Below, one piece after another: positions 11,204 to 24,735 of a stretch of DNA of 64,000 bases. Source of the stretch: Nemania diffusa (taxonomy: Eukaryota; Ascomycota; Sordariomycetes; Xylariales; Xylariaceae); NCBI GenBank assembly GCA_038501195.1, contig JBBPUQ010000005.1:2232001-2296000 (forward strand), written 5' to 3'. Both the position numbers and the translations under genes were made by a program. Each line of letters begins with the position of its first letter. The first letter of the stretch is position 1. The notes under the pieces were generated by a model, which ran no database searches, was not told the origin of the DNA, and saw only the letters and a program-made list of their open reading frames with translations.

Positions 11204-12679
11204 CTCGAGTTGACAGGCAACCTGTTGGTCTTTTGCATTATCTAGGCTCTAGGGTAAGTGCGCTAAATAAGGAGTGGGTGTCTTAAATGCCTTAATAGGA
11301 CTTCATGCCTGCAGAGAGTAGTAAGCATATCCTAAGCTCTTACACATATGAATAGGTACTTTATACTTATTTAGCGCACAACTATAATAAGAGTATATAG
11401 GTATCTATGCCCTAGATAAACAAATGAAAGCATCATTAATATGAGTGCCCGCGGATTAAAATACGGAGCTTAACTAGGTATATTCCGAACTTCGCAAGTA
11501 GGTACGTAGGTTGGTTATAGTCGTATGGGGTGTGTTAGATAACGACACTTATCACACCTAGGATTAAGAAGGTATCATTCTCGGTCCAGGCTATCTACTA
11601 CACCATTAGGCAATCACTCGCAGCACCACCTGTTTCAACAGTTATACTAATAGAATGGAAGTCCGTCAAGAAATTCTCCTTTCCCTCCCTCCCTTCTATA
11701 CAATCTCGCCGTGGAGCCCCTCTTCAGGTTCTTCTCAACGAACCACCCTAGCCTACGTAAGAACCGCGTAAGTATTCATCCAATGTCACACAGACTTGAG
11801 ACAAGGTCATACAAGGTGCTTCAGCCTCAGCGTGGAAACAAGACATTGCATAAGAAAGGAGGCAAGTAGAAGCGAGGTAGCTGAATAGAGAATCGGAATA
11901 TAAGTGTAGACCTAACATCTAGGTGGTCACGGGTCAAGTGATACATGACGCCTATAAAAGATCATTATACTTAGGAATATACTTCTAACCCCTCGTTTCA
12001 GCTGAATTTGGATCTTGTCAATCCCAAGGCGCTGGCGGGATAGTATAAAGCTATTAGACTCAGACGCTACGATGAGACTATCATCATAAAGATACTATTG
12101 TAATATATAATGCTCATTATTTTCTAATTAGTACTTATTACACGTACCTGAAGTGAAGAGAAATGCTCGAGTGTACTACAGGAATAAGAAACCGCCTGCT
12201 CAGCTCTATGATATCCCAGTGTCCGTTCTCTTTCCTTCACTTTCATTGTATCTACGAGAAGAAAACACATAGTCTATATAATCTACGTATAGATAAGCCT
12301 ACAAAGCCATAGTAAGCGATGAAGCCTTCCTTCTACTCTATTGTTACTGACTCGGTCGTAAAAACCGAGATCACGTCGGACTTAAAGTATTTGTACATGA
12401 GAAGACTTAAAATGATTCGATTATTTAACTCTTTACGTCCGCTCTTGCATGCGTCTATACCTACAAGGAATGGGTATCGTGTTGGGGACCCCAACGACCC
12501 GGCCGCCCGAAGCCTCCAAGGGGTCCCGTGTTTTGACCAACCGGGCCAAATTATGACATGTCTACTCTTTTACATGTAAACTGTATCCCCTCCCCTGGTG
12601 GGGTGTTATTTACAACCAGGATTCCGGATACAACATGCGTTCCTTATACAATCGGGTTTGGTGCCTTCTTCTTTCGTAT
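11204..12679. other. Intergenic, convergent 3' regions
   Basis: 1.5 kb between the STAND-like gene (+) and the carrier gene (-). AT-rich with stop-laden frames. A GC-richer patch at 12,480-12,560 contains the small palindrome TTGGGGACCCCAA. No gene or RNA is recognised. Confidence 0.5.
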
Positions 12680-14102
12680 TCAGGGCTCGACCATGGTATG
12701 CGCGTCGACTGCTTCTGCTCTTTTCTGCCTACCCTCGGTTTGTGCGTGGTGGAGGGACTTCATGACATATTCGTATGTCATCATCGTGACTGTCGCCGCG
12801 GGTACCGCTCTCATCATGTTCACGCCCATACCCGCGTAGAAAGCCCTCCAGCCTTCTTCCCTTAGTATAGTGCGAAAAGTCATGACCACGCCTCTGTATT
12901 TGGGCTGAGGACCGTTGTTTGCTATCTTGGACGGCTGAGACGGGGTTCCAGCGGCGGGATCCGAAATCCCGAGCCCCTGTAGATATTCCACCCCAGGCGT
13001 TGGGCGTCGCTGTGTTTGTAGCCGTGTCCGGATTACCTCGTGGGGGTACGTGGCCGAGCTCGCCATGATCTTTGATAATATTGAGGCGGATAGTACACCG
13101 AACCAATGACTTTGCTGGGTGTTATTCGTCATCTCTCCCATGCCTTGGCCCGTAAACTTTTTTCTCAGGAATTCATAGGCAGGGAATTGCACTGCGACAT
13201 GTGTAAGACCCAGTAGTGCGGGGGTCAAGCCCGAATAGAAGGATAATATGCCTTCGGATGAGTACATTTTGCGGGCGGCGTCGATTGTTGAATGATAATG
13301 CCAGGGGGAGTTGATGGCTGGTCTCGAGGTCGGGGTGTTACCTGATCTCGGAAATACCGACATCTGTCTGTTGTAGCCACTGGACGACTGTGACATGAGA
13401 CGGGTCTTGATCACCCATATCGGATTTGTTACAACTGTGCTGCTGGCCCCAGCAATAATGGACGACCAGAAGTTGATGGCAAATTGATTGCGCACTGTCC
13501 GACAGAGGGTTGTCAACAAAAAGAACATGATAAGCTAGACGAAAATGTAACTTACCTTGATGATCTCCCATGTACTTTTTGCTTTTATTATAAACGGTAA
13601 ACCAAACTGCCCAGGTCGGTAGGTAACCCAGGACAATGGGTCCCAGGCCACGATATAGACCGCGGATACCTTCCTCTCTCCATATAGCGCCCCCCGTACC
13701 GACTAGACCGGAGTATACTTTGTGGTGGCCGACATGTCTGCCCTTGGACACGGGCAAGAAGCCGCCCTGAGCCTGTAGCTTGGTCTTTATGACGTCGAGA
13801 GGGCAGGTGACGACGCCTGAAGTGAAACCGCCGACAGCACCAGCCAAGGCGTGGAACTGCGAGTCCGAAGCGCCAGCAGCCCATCTCTGCAGCAGCGTCA
13901 AGCCCTGGGAGTCAGGGCGTTCCATAGTGGTCACCGCAGATGGGGTAAACGAGCGCGGGCTCTCGTGGGGGTGAGGGCTTCCCGGTGGAGAACCGGGGTA
14001 TGTGGCTGTCGAAGGGACGCGATGGGTGAAGCTCCCATATTCCGAGGTGCCAGAAGAGGAGGGTCCTTGGGGATGGCTCGGGGCGGTTTCGCCTTGAGAC
14101 AT
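12680..14102 (-). CDS. YIA6: Mitochondrial carrier, NAD+/nucleotide type (YIA6/NDT-like)
   Basis: Two exons, 14102-13556 and 13494-12680, with a GTAAGT..ACAG intron give 453 residues. After a Pro/Ser-rich N-terminal extension of about 85 residues come three solute-carrier repeats. Each has its signature: PLDVIKTK, PIWVIKTR and PHEVIRTR. The repeats include FHALAGAVGGFTSG and SSIIAGASSTVVTNP, which match the branch containing yeast NAD+ carriers Yia6/Yea6, the FAD carrier Flx1 and the pyrimidine carrier Rim2. PIWVIKTRLM favours the NAD+/folate-like branch. The protein would sit in the inner mitochondrial membrane and exchange NAD+ or nucleotides. The loop between repeats 2 and 3 is long (residues with QRRPTPGVEYLQGLG), as in filamentous fungi. 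Family membership is firm; the exact substrate is not. Confidence 0.85.
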
Positions 14103-16279
14103 TCCCTCGTGGAGTAATCTAGGGCCTCTGAAGTTCGCGGATCAGAGGCCCTTCTTCTTCAGCAATTGGAAGAGGATCAGACTTGGTCAAGGCCGGTCGG
14201 CGGAGTGGGAACAGACGGATCGAGTAGTGGGGGAGACAGCGCGGAGGTCGCGTGCACAGAAAAACAGGTCAATTCGGCTCGCTGAAAGAGGCTCAGTGCA
14301 GAGTACCTATGGTAAGGTATGGTGCGGCAGAAAAGTACGGATGTGTGTGCTCGCGCGGTGTGCGGGGAATGACCCTCGCAAGTGCACCGCCGACACAGTA
14401 ACTACCGTCTATCGCATGCCATCGACGACATTCGCATAGGCGATTGGACTAGTTGGCTGACTAACTGACTCGGGGTTCGGGGCGGTCTGGGCGGTGAGAT
14501 AGGTGGTCGGTCGATTGGTTCGCGAGAGAGATAGGATATGCGCCCGAGTATGGCTGAGGGAGAAGAGGGAAATATAAGGAATGCAAATGAATATAGACAC
14601 CAAGGTGAGGGAAGGGAAGGGGAAGTGGGAGGTGGGAGGGCAGAGGCTAGAGGCTAGAGGCGGGAGGTGAGAAAAGAGAGTGGATAATGTCTATCGTAGT
14701 AGTTGATTTTACTAGTAGGTAAGAATAAGTTGAAGCAGTACCTAACAGAATAGGTATGTATCTAGAATCTAGATAGATAGAGGGAGCCTCAGGGAAGGGT
14801 TTAGTGAGAATACCGGAGCCGGACCTCTGAACTTCTGACTGCCCGGCGCTTCTTAGTGCTTGGGTCGACGAACTTGGGTCTCTTAGGCCTTGTACTTAGT
14901 TTAGTAGGCAGTATCTACTTTGTAGGTATCTATCAGGGAGCTTGTAAGTGAACGAGCGGGTCTGCGGGAAATGGGTCTTTCTTGCGGCTTTTCCACCCCT
15001 TCCAAGTAGGCCGGAGACACGGTGATGAGGATAAATAAGAGGGATTGTAGAGCAAACAAACGCATACCTACTGTATGCACAATGATCCTCCTCCGGATGG
15101 TGTAGCCCGGAAGCTGATAGCGATGACGTCGGTGCACTGGCTGCACTGGCTGTAGTAGCTGTATAGGGTAAGTAGATAGTGACAGTGTCTTGTCTATCTA
15201 TCTATATAGAAAGCAGGTATCCCGTAAGGTGCTATGGTCCTTTTTTGTTTTTCTTCTCAAAACTCAAGAGAGAGAACTAAGGTGTAATGTCATGGCATCA
15301 ATGGTACCATTTTAGTTGCGTATGTAGCAAAGATTGGAACTTAGAAGAAAGGCGGCTTTGTCGAGCTGGTACGTGTATACTGTGCCTACGCAGGTAGCTT
15401 ATCAAGTCGCTCACTGACTAACTCTCTTCTCGGAACGATAAAGAAAAGTCAGGCCAGCAAGGGACCAAAGCAGGTGAGGTAAGCACCGATATCAATACAC
15501 TTTTTAGACATAATATGTATCTAGATACGTTCTGCATTATACTACCTAATGATGTCTTGTCTGACGTATATGAAAATGACATGAGCGTGATCTGATAATT
15601 TGGTTGGCTTGTGCTACCGTAGTGCTATATGTGAGCCTGTAGGTACTGCCTATAGCTTTGTACATGCTGGTAGGTAGTCCAAGGAACACATGAGATGGTA
15701 TGTAGATCGAGCCATTCCGATCTATCACACCTACCTACGCATAGACTACATCCTAAATACCCATGTCAGGATACCAACATTATATATACATATTCGTCAT
15801 ATATATAAAACATATATATGCGCATGTGAAAAGCAAGATACGGGAGGGGCCGATAGAGAAACTCTACCATTGCGTGCCCTTTGTATGTGATTCGTAGGGC
15901 AGAGAAATTATCGTATATAGTAGATAGAGTTCCCGAGGTGCTCTAGAAGCAAGACTGTGAAAGCTTATCCGATGAGGCCACCGGGTGGGGGATCAAGATA
16001 ACGGATATGCACGCCTTAGAAAAGGTACCAATAGAAGTCTGTGCTTACCTAAGCTGGAGTTATGTAGGGTACCTCCCTAGTCCATGCTTTACTGTAGTCA
16101 CATGATCTCCCTCTCTTCGGTTGAGGTAGCGTGCAAGTGCAAAGGAGCGATTTTGTCCGACAAATCAACTGACGACGATTTGCTTGACAGCTGAGCTCCC
16201 TTCGACCTTTAAACCCTCCCCCCAATCGCCATCGCCGTCGCCCTAACCGCGAACACCACCGCCCGACCACCACCCAACC
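14103..16279. other. Long divergent intergenic region
   Basis: 2.2 kb between the carrier (-) and QCR7 (+). It contains a purine-rich strip at about 14,600-14,680 (a pyrimidine tract on the carrier's coding strand), a short CTAT microsatellite near 15,193-15,206 and TATATATA runs near 15,780-15,820. No gene, tRNA or mobile element is recognised. Confidence 0.5.
14604..14680. repeat. Purine-rich low-complexity tract with a GAGGCTA repeat
   Basis: A nearly pure G/A stretch includes a short tandem of AGAGGCT units near 14,641-14,660. It lies about 500 bp upstream of the carrier gene, so on that gene's strand it is a CT-rich promoter or leader tract. Confidence 0.5.
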
Positions 16280-16993
16280 ATGTCGTACCCGAGTCTCGCT
16301 CCCTTCGTCTTGAAGCGCCCGTGGCTGCGCAACATGCTCACGCCCATCGCTAACTGGTACACCAACGCTGCCGGCTACCGCCAGCTCGGTCTTCTGTTCG
16401 TGCGCTCCGATATTTCCCTACCTCTACATGCTTCCCGACACCAATTTGAAGTGTTTGTCAATTGGAATGCTACACTTCGGTTCACACTTTTTGAGAGCTT
16501 CCTGTGGCCGGTCATGGGATTTTCAATTGGCCGCGGGTGCTCCCAGGGAAAGCTATTGAGGAAATGCTAACGAGCTGTTTTTTGCTATGGTAACAGAGCC
16601 GATGACTTAATCGTCGAGGAGAATGAGGATGTCCTGAAGGCCCTCAAGCGCCTCCCGCCCCAAGTGGCCTACGACCGTGTCTACCGTCTCCGCCGCGCTA
16701 TCCAGTGCAGCGTCACCCACAAGCTCCTCCCCAAGGACCAATGGACCAAGCCCGAAGAAGTACGTACGATCGAGTCTACTACCCATTGGATGCCTGGCCT
16801 AGATGAGCAAGGAGAGAGCGAACGAGATATAGCTCAGATACGATGAGAAAACACAAAAGAATACCTAATTTGCTGACCGTGGAAATGCGAAATATAGGAC
16901 GTCCCCTACCTGAGCCCCATCCTTGCGCAGATCCACGCTGCTGAGGCTGAGAAAGCGTCCCTGGACTCGTTGACCATTATCAAGGGCCACTAA
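16280..16993 (+). CDS. QCR7: Cytochrome b-c1 complex subunit 7 (complex III, 14 kDa)
   Basis: Exons 16280-16395, 16597-16759 and 16898-16993 give 124 residues, the normal length of Qcr7. The order of conserved stretches fits: [72 protein letters not shown] and, at the end, [20 protein letters not shown]. The protein is a matrix-side subunit of ubiquinol-cytochrome c reductase that contacts cytochrome b. The first donor is GTTCGT, the same uncommon donor as in the SET gene. It yields Leu at the junction (GLLADDL) where relatives usually have Arg or Lys, so that boundary may be off by a codon. The long first intron (201 nt) contains in-frame stops. Confidence 0.9.
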
Positions 16994-18713
16994 AGCAGCT
17001 CAAGACTAGACCAAATTAAACCCGCTGGATACCGAGGAACCCCTTTTTAAAGCCCTGTAAAGAGAAACGCGGCCACGCTGGGAAGATGAAGGAAGGGAGG
17101 ATGGCTTTAGCCGAACTTGTACAAACAGTCACGGCTCTGCATTAGAACAAGGCAAATAAAAGGAGGTTCCTACGTTCCCGTCTCCAAAGCCTCTATACAC
17201 CAAAGGCAAAGGTACATGTCGTATACAAGGGCGCCGCCATCATGGTGTAATTGCAAATTTGTACAACAGTTCCCATGCATTCCTTGTTGTAGAAAGCAAG
17301 TTTTCGCTCTCAACACAAATATTGCGGTCTGTTCTCAGCCAGTGCATGCTCTGTGATACTCACTGAAGCCTAATACGATGGCATGAGCCTTTAGCTCAAC
17401 TCGACCCTATCTAACTACTGTCTAAGGCCCCTTCGTCTCTGCCACATATTCGTTTTCTCTACTGTATGAATATACACGAGAGTTGACTAGGGCGTAACAG
17501 GGTGTAATGCCATAGTCTTTCCCCTGCGACTTTGTTAAACTATCAACAAGATCCCCCCCTCTCTCTCTTAAAGCTAGGTCGGTATATATGCAAAGACCTC
17601 CTTGTTTTAAAGGGGAAAAGGTATGATAAAATACGGGCTATAAATCATAAACTATGAACCATAAATCATAGGTATAAGCTATATTATTCCTCTCTAAATA
17701 CTTCTAGTCGTATCCTAACACTAAATTACTCTGTCCACCCGTCTAGAAAGGAGACATGCTGATTTACTACTAAACCCACCCCTCGCGACTACTTAGGTCT
17801 TTCCCACCGATTCTTGAGCCGTAGGGATATACTCAGGTACGCTCTATAACAATTCGCAGCACTCCTACCAGAGCGTCTAATAGGCACATTAGCCACCAAG
17901 TTTATTCTCATTGAATCCGCGTCACACGCAATCCGAAATACGGTAGTATTGGTAAAAAAAAATCGTCGATTCAAATACTTCTTTATACACAACTTCAACA
18001 ACCAATAAAACAGGATGATATATATTAGTCATCTTCTTCTATACTCATACGCGCCACAGCACCTTGCTGTGATGCTATGACCTACGCAATTTCCCCTCGA
18101 GCTCGAGAAGCCAATTGCATGTGCCTATTACACCCCCCGTCCATTACGCCAGAACCAGAAATTATTGTTGTGATGCTGCTGGGGGTCCATCAACGCGAGG
18201 CTTGTAACACACACTATGCTTTTTCCGAGTGTGAGGGGTGAGGGGGCCAACCAAGCTTGGCAAAAGCTCGTCAGCGATGCAATATGTCGCCAGACAAATC
18301 GAAATAACAGCAAACCCTATTCAAGTGCTAGACCACGCAGCCTTATCAGTTTGCGTGAGCCTGCGTAATGCATGCGGCAGTTGTATCCAGTGACTTGCTT
18401 GCAAGACTAAGGCGGAGCTGTCCCTCGATGCTGGTTGAAGCAAACAAAAACAAAGAACCCATGAGCCCCGACCGTTTCCCCAACTCCTCGTAGTCGGACA
18501 CGAAGTCAAAAATTCTAGTGGCCTATGCGGTGGAGGCGCGTATCATGACGTCGCGTACAGTAATAGACATGGTATGGGAATCCTGCCAAGATGGACTGGT
18601 GAAGACTGTTCGAAATAGTCGATACAACGAAGAGTATGTGCGGGCAGGAAGATGCAAGAACGTGTGTGCGAAAGTGTGGGAAAGTGGCGTTAAGAGGGAG
18701 CTATGCCACCCGA
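16994..18713. other. Convergent intergenic region
   Basis: 1.7 kb between the 3' ends of QCR7 (+) and MNN9 (-). A cluster of ATAAATCATA/AACTATGAACCATAAATCATA-like short repeats lies near 17,640-17,670. No coding or RNA gene is recognised. Confidence 0.5.
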
Positions 18714-20227
<1,514 letters not shown>

Positions 20228-21447
20228 GGTGGGCTCCTCTGGTTGCCCTTGCTACCACTCAGATCCTGTATAAAAGCGAGCTATAATCCGGTCTGCGGTC
20301 GCCGATCGTGGCTGTTGGTCGCAAGATTCTAGGCCACGGGAGCCCTGAGTAGTCCCGGTAGTACAGACTATGAGGAGGGTAGATACGACAACACGGAAGG
20401 GCGGGAGTAGCGAGGTTTGTTGATGTTTTCTATACAACGTAATTGCGGTGGAAGATCGCAGATGACAGCGATCCTGAGGCTAAGGGTTTTCGTCGTGAAA
20501 TTGATTCGAGATTGATTTGTGATATTAGAGCTGAGTATTAGAACAGATATCTCGATAGTGTCCGGCTCGAGAAGTTAACCGGTGCATAGGAAGAAGGCTC
20601 CGTAGTTGACGTTTATGGGTCAGCCTGTTCGGGGGAAATCTGGGCTGATAGTCTAGCCTGTCGATAATATTAGGTGGTGGACATTAGGTACTGTTTGTAA
20701 AAATGCAATAACTGGAGCAAGAAGAGGCTTAGACAAGAGGGTTCGCACTTAAAATGTATACTGCTTATCACACCAGACCGAGGCCAAAACAAAACTAGCG
20801 GCCGTTGGAGGAAGAGGGAGGCACAGAACTATGCGTTGCGAAAGACAGCCCCAATTTAGCACTTGTCAGGCACTCTGTTAAGTTCGGTTCAAATGGTCTT
20901 TAGATGCATCCAGGACTGCTAGGTAGAATTGTTGGAGGAGTGGTCACGAAGTGGGTGCGTGCGAGTGACCTAAAATCACCAAACCTGCACTAAAAGAATC
21001 AGGGGAAGGGAAGATGAATGGAGCAGATGGAGCTGTACCTAAGGTACCTATAGGACTGTACGGTACCTACACATGCCTAAGAGGTAGGCACACCTTGCAT
21101 TTAAATTTTAGATGATTGGAGGGTGGGAAATTTCGCTTGGGGAGATAGGTACCTACCTAAGCGCGCCTTCGATATCAAGTACCTGTTTAAGAAATCAAGA
21201 TTAGGTACCTACCGAACGTATTAATCAATACCTGCACTAGTCCAGGTTGGTCAGTGGATACAAGTCATTTTTCTAGCAACTATTTCAGAACTATCTTACA
21301 ACCGTAAGAAACGGATAGTAGCCACTAGATATTTCCCTGCGTATTTAAACCAAGTATTAACCAATTTTTATTATTATTCTTCTTACTTACAACCAACTCA
21401 GTTGCCTGGGAAGTTGGTCCTACTTAAGGTCATACTATTTGTTTATT
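20228..21447. other. Promoter region of MNN9 and AT-rich intergenic DNA
   Basis: 5' region of MNN9 on the minus strand. From about 21,040 to 21,230 it has a dense cluster of GGTACCTA/TAGGTACC motifs. No gene is recognised. Confidence 0.5.
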
Positions 21448-21929
21448 CTAGTTTATATTTAGCACAATATATAAAGACCTAAGTATACGTTCATCTGCAA
21501 ATACGACATCAAACATGACCAATATTTTGAGCGCCAGATTATGTCTGATAACTTGCGTTAATTCGAGCTAGCAACAATACTTACACATTCTCAGCACAAG
21601 TAACATGTTCAGTGATTTGATGTGCCCGACCGTACAAGAGACTGAGTGCGACTCGGAGTGGACAAATTGTTCAAGTGTTGTTGCCTTGACGATTATCAAG
21701 GTCTACGGGAGAGCTTATCATAAACAGGTTTAAAAAAAGCTGCAGAGAAACTCACTTCAATGTGCTCGGAATACGCACCAATCAAGCTGTCCATCGATAT
21801 GAAACCAAGGGTAGTTGAGTATTTCGTTTGCAGTCGACCGCGCCGTAGGATTGTAGACAAAATTTTAGACAATAAGTCATAGAGTGATCTTGCCTCAGAT
21901 TCCACGAGTTTAGGCATTCCCTCTAGCAT
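21448..21929 (-). CDS. Doubtful three-exon gene of unknown function
   Basis: From the ATG at 21929 a 58-codon frame runs to a GTGAGT donor at 21755. After a 53-nt intron a second exon (21702-21585) is open to a GTAAGT donor. A third exon (21494-21448), reached through a TTTGCAG acceptor, ends in TAG. The joined frame encodes 112 residues starting MLEGMPKLVESEARSLYDLL. I recognise no family. Three consecutive in-phase junctions with good donors are the only support. It could be a short gene, a decaying gene or coincidence in AT-rich DNA. Confidence 0.25.
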
Positions 21930-22666
21930 TGAGTCCGACTAGCTATCGAAGACGTAGATATAGGCATTGTCCACTCTAACAGCCGTAGGCTTCCATACCA
22001 TGTTCGAGAAGCAAGGTGGAAATAGCTTATTATAGTACTGGTTGACAGGTCGTCACCACCGTCCTCATCCCAGTAAGGGGAGAATATATTAAGAATACCT
22101 CAGGTTAACTTGGTGCCGTAGGTTCGGCGTGTTCAATAGAGGCCGTGCTGAGCGGTGCTCGCACAAGCACTTCGTAATCCATACACCTGATGTATGTAGT
22201 GGAGGATGGTTTGAACGTAGAAGAGGAACACCGTAAGTAAGATATTGTAAACAAGTGGGGCTCCGTGTTAATCCAAGCTGCCTATACCGTTTACTAAGCC
22301 CGATCGATAAGAAACACGTTTTCTACGTGTTATGCACGAATCCTTATTATGTACATGTACTCAGTAACCCGATTGACTAGGGATTAGGTAGGAAGTCTAA
22401 GCATAAGCGACGCCTGCGCTAAACCTACATATATGTATTCATCTACGACGCGGAAAGTAGTAAAACCTACAGCGTAGATGGTCAGTGAAGGAAAACATAT
22501 CTTTTCTTCTTACACAATTATTTTTCCTTTCCAAAAACTACTATGGGAAGATACTTGCTTATATCTCTGTGTACCACAGAATTTTAATAGGGTGAGTAGG
22601 TACTTATCGTTTGGCTGCCTGTTGATTAACTACATGTAAGTACCTACATAAGGTAGTAAAATGCAA
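21930..22666. other. Intergenic, left flank of the inverted-repeat element
   Basis: AT-rich DNA with no recognised gene. TAGGTAC/GTACCTAC-type motifs occur near 22,385, 22,600 and 22,640. The stretch ends at the CATTAGCGCGAG terminus of the mobile element. Confidence 0.5.
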
Positions 22667-22734
22667 CATTAGCGCGAGGGGGGGGTAGGGGAGACGATCA
22701 CCGAGATTGTCACCACTTCTAGGACTGTCATACA
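22667..22734 (+). repeat. Left terminal inverted repeat
   Basis: It begins CATTAGCGCGAG and ends near GTCATACA. It matches the reverse complement of 23669-23737 with small gaps and roughly three-quarters identity by eye. Confidence 0.7.
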
Positions 22735-22950
22735 GGTTACAAAATGATTTTTATTTTTTCAACATAATCACCGTAATAGTCACGTATTCGAGACCTCTTA
22801 TTTGCAAAAAGCTGTCACGTAAAAAAAGTACCTTTTGACATTATGACCGTCACAGCCTGTCATATGACCTTTTTTTATTTAACACGGTTACGTCGGTCCA
22901 GGACGGTCACAACGGTCCAGGACGGTCACAGCTGTCTAAGACAGTCACCT

Positions 22951-23010
22951 ACCTACCTGCCTGCGTACCTGCCTCCGCCAACCTACCTGCCTGCGTACCT
23001 GCCTGTCGCC
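22951..23010 (+). repeat. 30-bp tandem duplication inside the mobile element
   Basis: Two adjacent 30-bp units share their first 24 bases (ACCTACCTGCCTGCGTACCT followed by GCCT) and differ in the last six. Confidence 0.8.
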
Positions 23011-23286
23011 GACCTATTGCTTACGTACCTACTTTCTGACTTACTTACCTGCTTTATAATTGCTGTTACTGCGACCGCGTATATTGTAAACTTGTAATCG
23101 TACTTGACTGTAGTGTAATCGTAATACTTCGTAACCGTAGACCGTAGACTTGTAGTTCGAACCCGACTGTAACATATATGTGACTAGCTTTCTATATATA
23201 ATACCTAGTAAATCAAACCTAGTAATTGAAGCGACCGGGTAACAGAACTTTTCTTTTGGTTTTTTTACACCCCACTTTACTTACAA

Positions 23287-23355
23287 CTGACCGACCGACT
23301 GACCGACCGACCAACCGACTAACCAACCGACCAACCAACCGACCAACCAACCGAC
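23287..23355 (+). repeat. ACCGACCAACCA-type simple repeat
   Basis: An imperfect array of GACCGACC, AACCGACC and AACCAACC tetranucleotide units lies in the middle of the inverted-repeat element. It translates as a meaningless Thr/Asp/Arg/Pro/Asn repeat, so it is not coding. Confidence 0.8.
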
Positions 23356-23668
23356 TTACTTACTTACCGGTGACCCGTCTTTGTTTTGTGACCGTTTTTG
23401 TTCTGTGACCGTTTTGGTGACTGTCTCAGTGACCGTTTTGTTTTTTGGTAACTGTCTTATTTTTATATGACCGTTTTAAACCTGTGACAATTGTACGACT
23501 TCAAAACCGGCTATATTTAGACATTATTTTTTGACTAAATGACCATTTTGTACTTGTGACGCTGTTACAACTTTGAGACCGGTTAATTTGAAAATTATTT
23601 TTTTACTCGGTGACTATTTCTATTGAAAAACGGCCCATATATATGATTTTCAAGTGATAATCATACTT

Positions 23669-23737
23669 GTATGACCATTTTCAACGTTGGTGACAGTCAC
23701 TGTGACAGTCTCCTATACCCCCCCCCTCGCGCTAATG
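23669..23737 (-). repeat. Right terminal inverted repeat
   Basis: This is the reverse complement of the left terminal repeat. On the plus strand it ends CCCCCTCGCGCTAATG. Confidence 0.7.
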
Positions 23738-24735
23738 AAGTAGCACTGCATGCCCTGGTAGGGATGCAACCATGTCCAAAATCTCGTGTTAGACTACCCA
23801 AGCTACGGCTTGCTTTCAATCAGACATATGACATTACCTCTTGCCTATCTTGATGCTACCTAGCTTATCTATTCTGTACAGCCTAAACGATAGAAGCGCA
23901 TGCTGTCCAATGTACTCATAAGCTTGATCGAAATTACAGGTACCTTCTACGTACATATCACACGGCGCATATCACAAACGCAAATTGCAACGTTCAGTAT
24001 AGGAACCTATATAGGCATAGCCTGATAGCGAAGAAATTATGGGGCTTCCGAACTAGCTAGCATTAGAGCTATAGCCTGTTACACTATCTATCTAGAATCT
24101 AGATAGAAAGTTCCAAGTAGGTGGTAGGTAGATGGATACCTGGTAGGTACGTTAGGGTGCCTTGCAGAATTTAAACTTCTGTTTGAAGCATCTGTAAGAA
24201 CGATACACAAGAGCTATAACTGAGTTTCACATTTGTTTAGTTTGTGCGAAGATTGTAAAGATTTTGTGTACAAAATAAGTTACCTAATCAAGTGTAATAT
24301 GTAGGTATTTAGATAAATGCACCTACGAATTAAGCTAGGGCCACCAAGATGACAAGACAAGGGCGCAACACCGCCATCAGCCTACAGTATCGAGGCATCC
24401 CGGAGTACGGGGTATGCTGCACAATACCTACCTAGCACATAGATGGATTATCATTTATGAGTAACAACCACAACAATCCATCGACGGCATCAGGCAGCCT
24501 TCACTAGGTTAACAGGTGCATATTCAATCGATATATTCCAACACCAATTTGCAATCCGTACATTCCATTACACTTTACAGAGTAGTCTCTCTACTCACTT
24601 GTCTACTTCGGATTCACATTCACATTCACATTCACATTCATACATATAGAAAGAAACACAACATATAGAGCCGGCCTAATATTTCTGTTGAGAGAAATCC
24701 TTGTTGCCTCGACTGCTGCCTAGGCTACTAACTGA
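23738..24735. other. Intergenic region upstream of MAG1
   Basis: AT-rich, with several TAGGTA motifs (24,115-24,160) and a hexanucleotide microsatellite near 24,612-24,642. It contains the MAG1 promoter. Confidence 0.5.
24612..24642 (+). repeat. (TTCACA)n microsatellite
   Basis: About four to five tandem copies of a CACATT hexamer lie shortly upstream of the MAG1 reading frame. Confidence 0.85.

Larger units (their letters stand above)
22667..23737. mobile_element. Non-autonomous terminal-inverted-repeat element (MITE-like, about 1.07 kb)
   Basis: The two ends are imperfect inverted repeats of about 68-69 bp. Both start CATTAGCGCGAG, continue with 8-9 G, then TA, GGAGAC, and after a few mismatches share TGTCACCA and GTCATACA. 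The interior is built from many GTGAC/GTCAC-type blocks. GGTCAC orientations dominate in the left part and TGACCGTTTT blocks in the right part, as expected of a foldback-type or decayed element. No frame inside resembles a transposase. The termini lie next to TA on each side (ATTA|GCGCG .. CGCGC|TAAT), compatible with a TA target site (Tc1/mariner-like), but the symmetry extends further, so the exact end and the target duplication are uncertain. The element sits between the doubtful gene and MAG1. Confidence 0.7.

Noticed and set aside
22843..23097. An 84-codon frame within the inverted-repeat element as a transposase
   Set aside because: Contains Pro-Thr-Tyr-Leu-Pro repeats from the tandem duplication; no DDE or DNA-binding motif.
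23140..23175. AGTTCGAACCC resembling a tRNA B-box
   Set aside because: No acceptor or anticodon stem could be paired around it, and it lies in the mobile element.
23226..23408. A Thr/Asp/Arg/Pro/Asn repeat frame
   Set aside because: Translation of the tetranucleotide array in the mobile element, not a gene.
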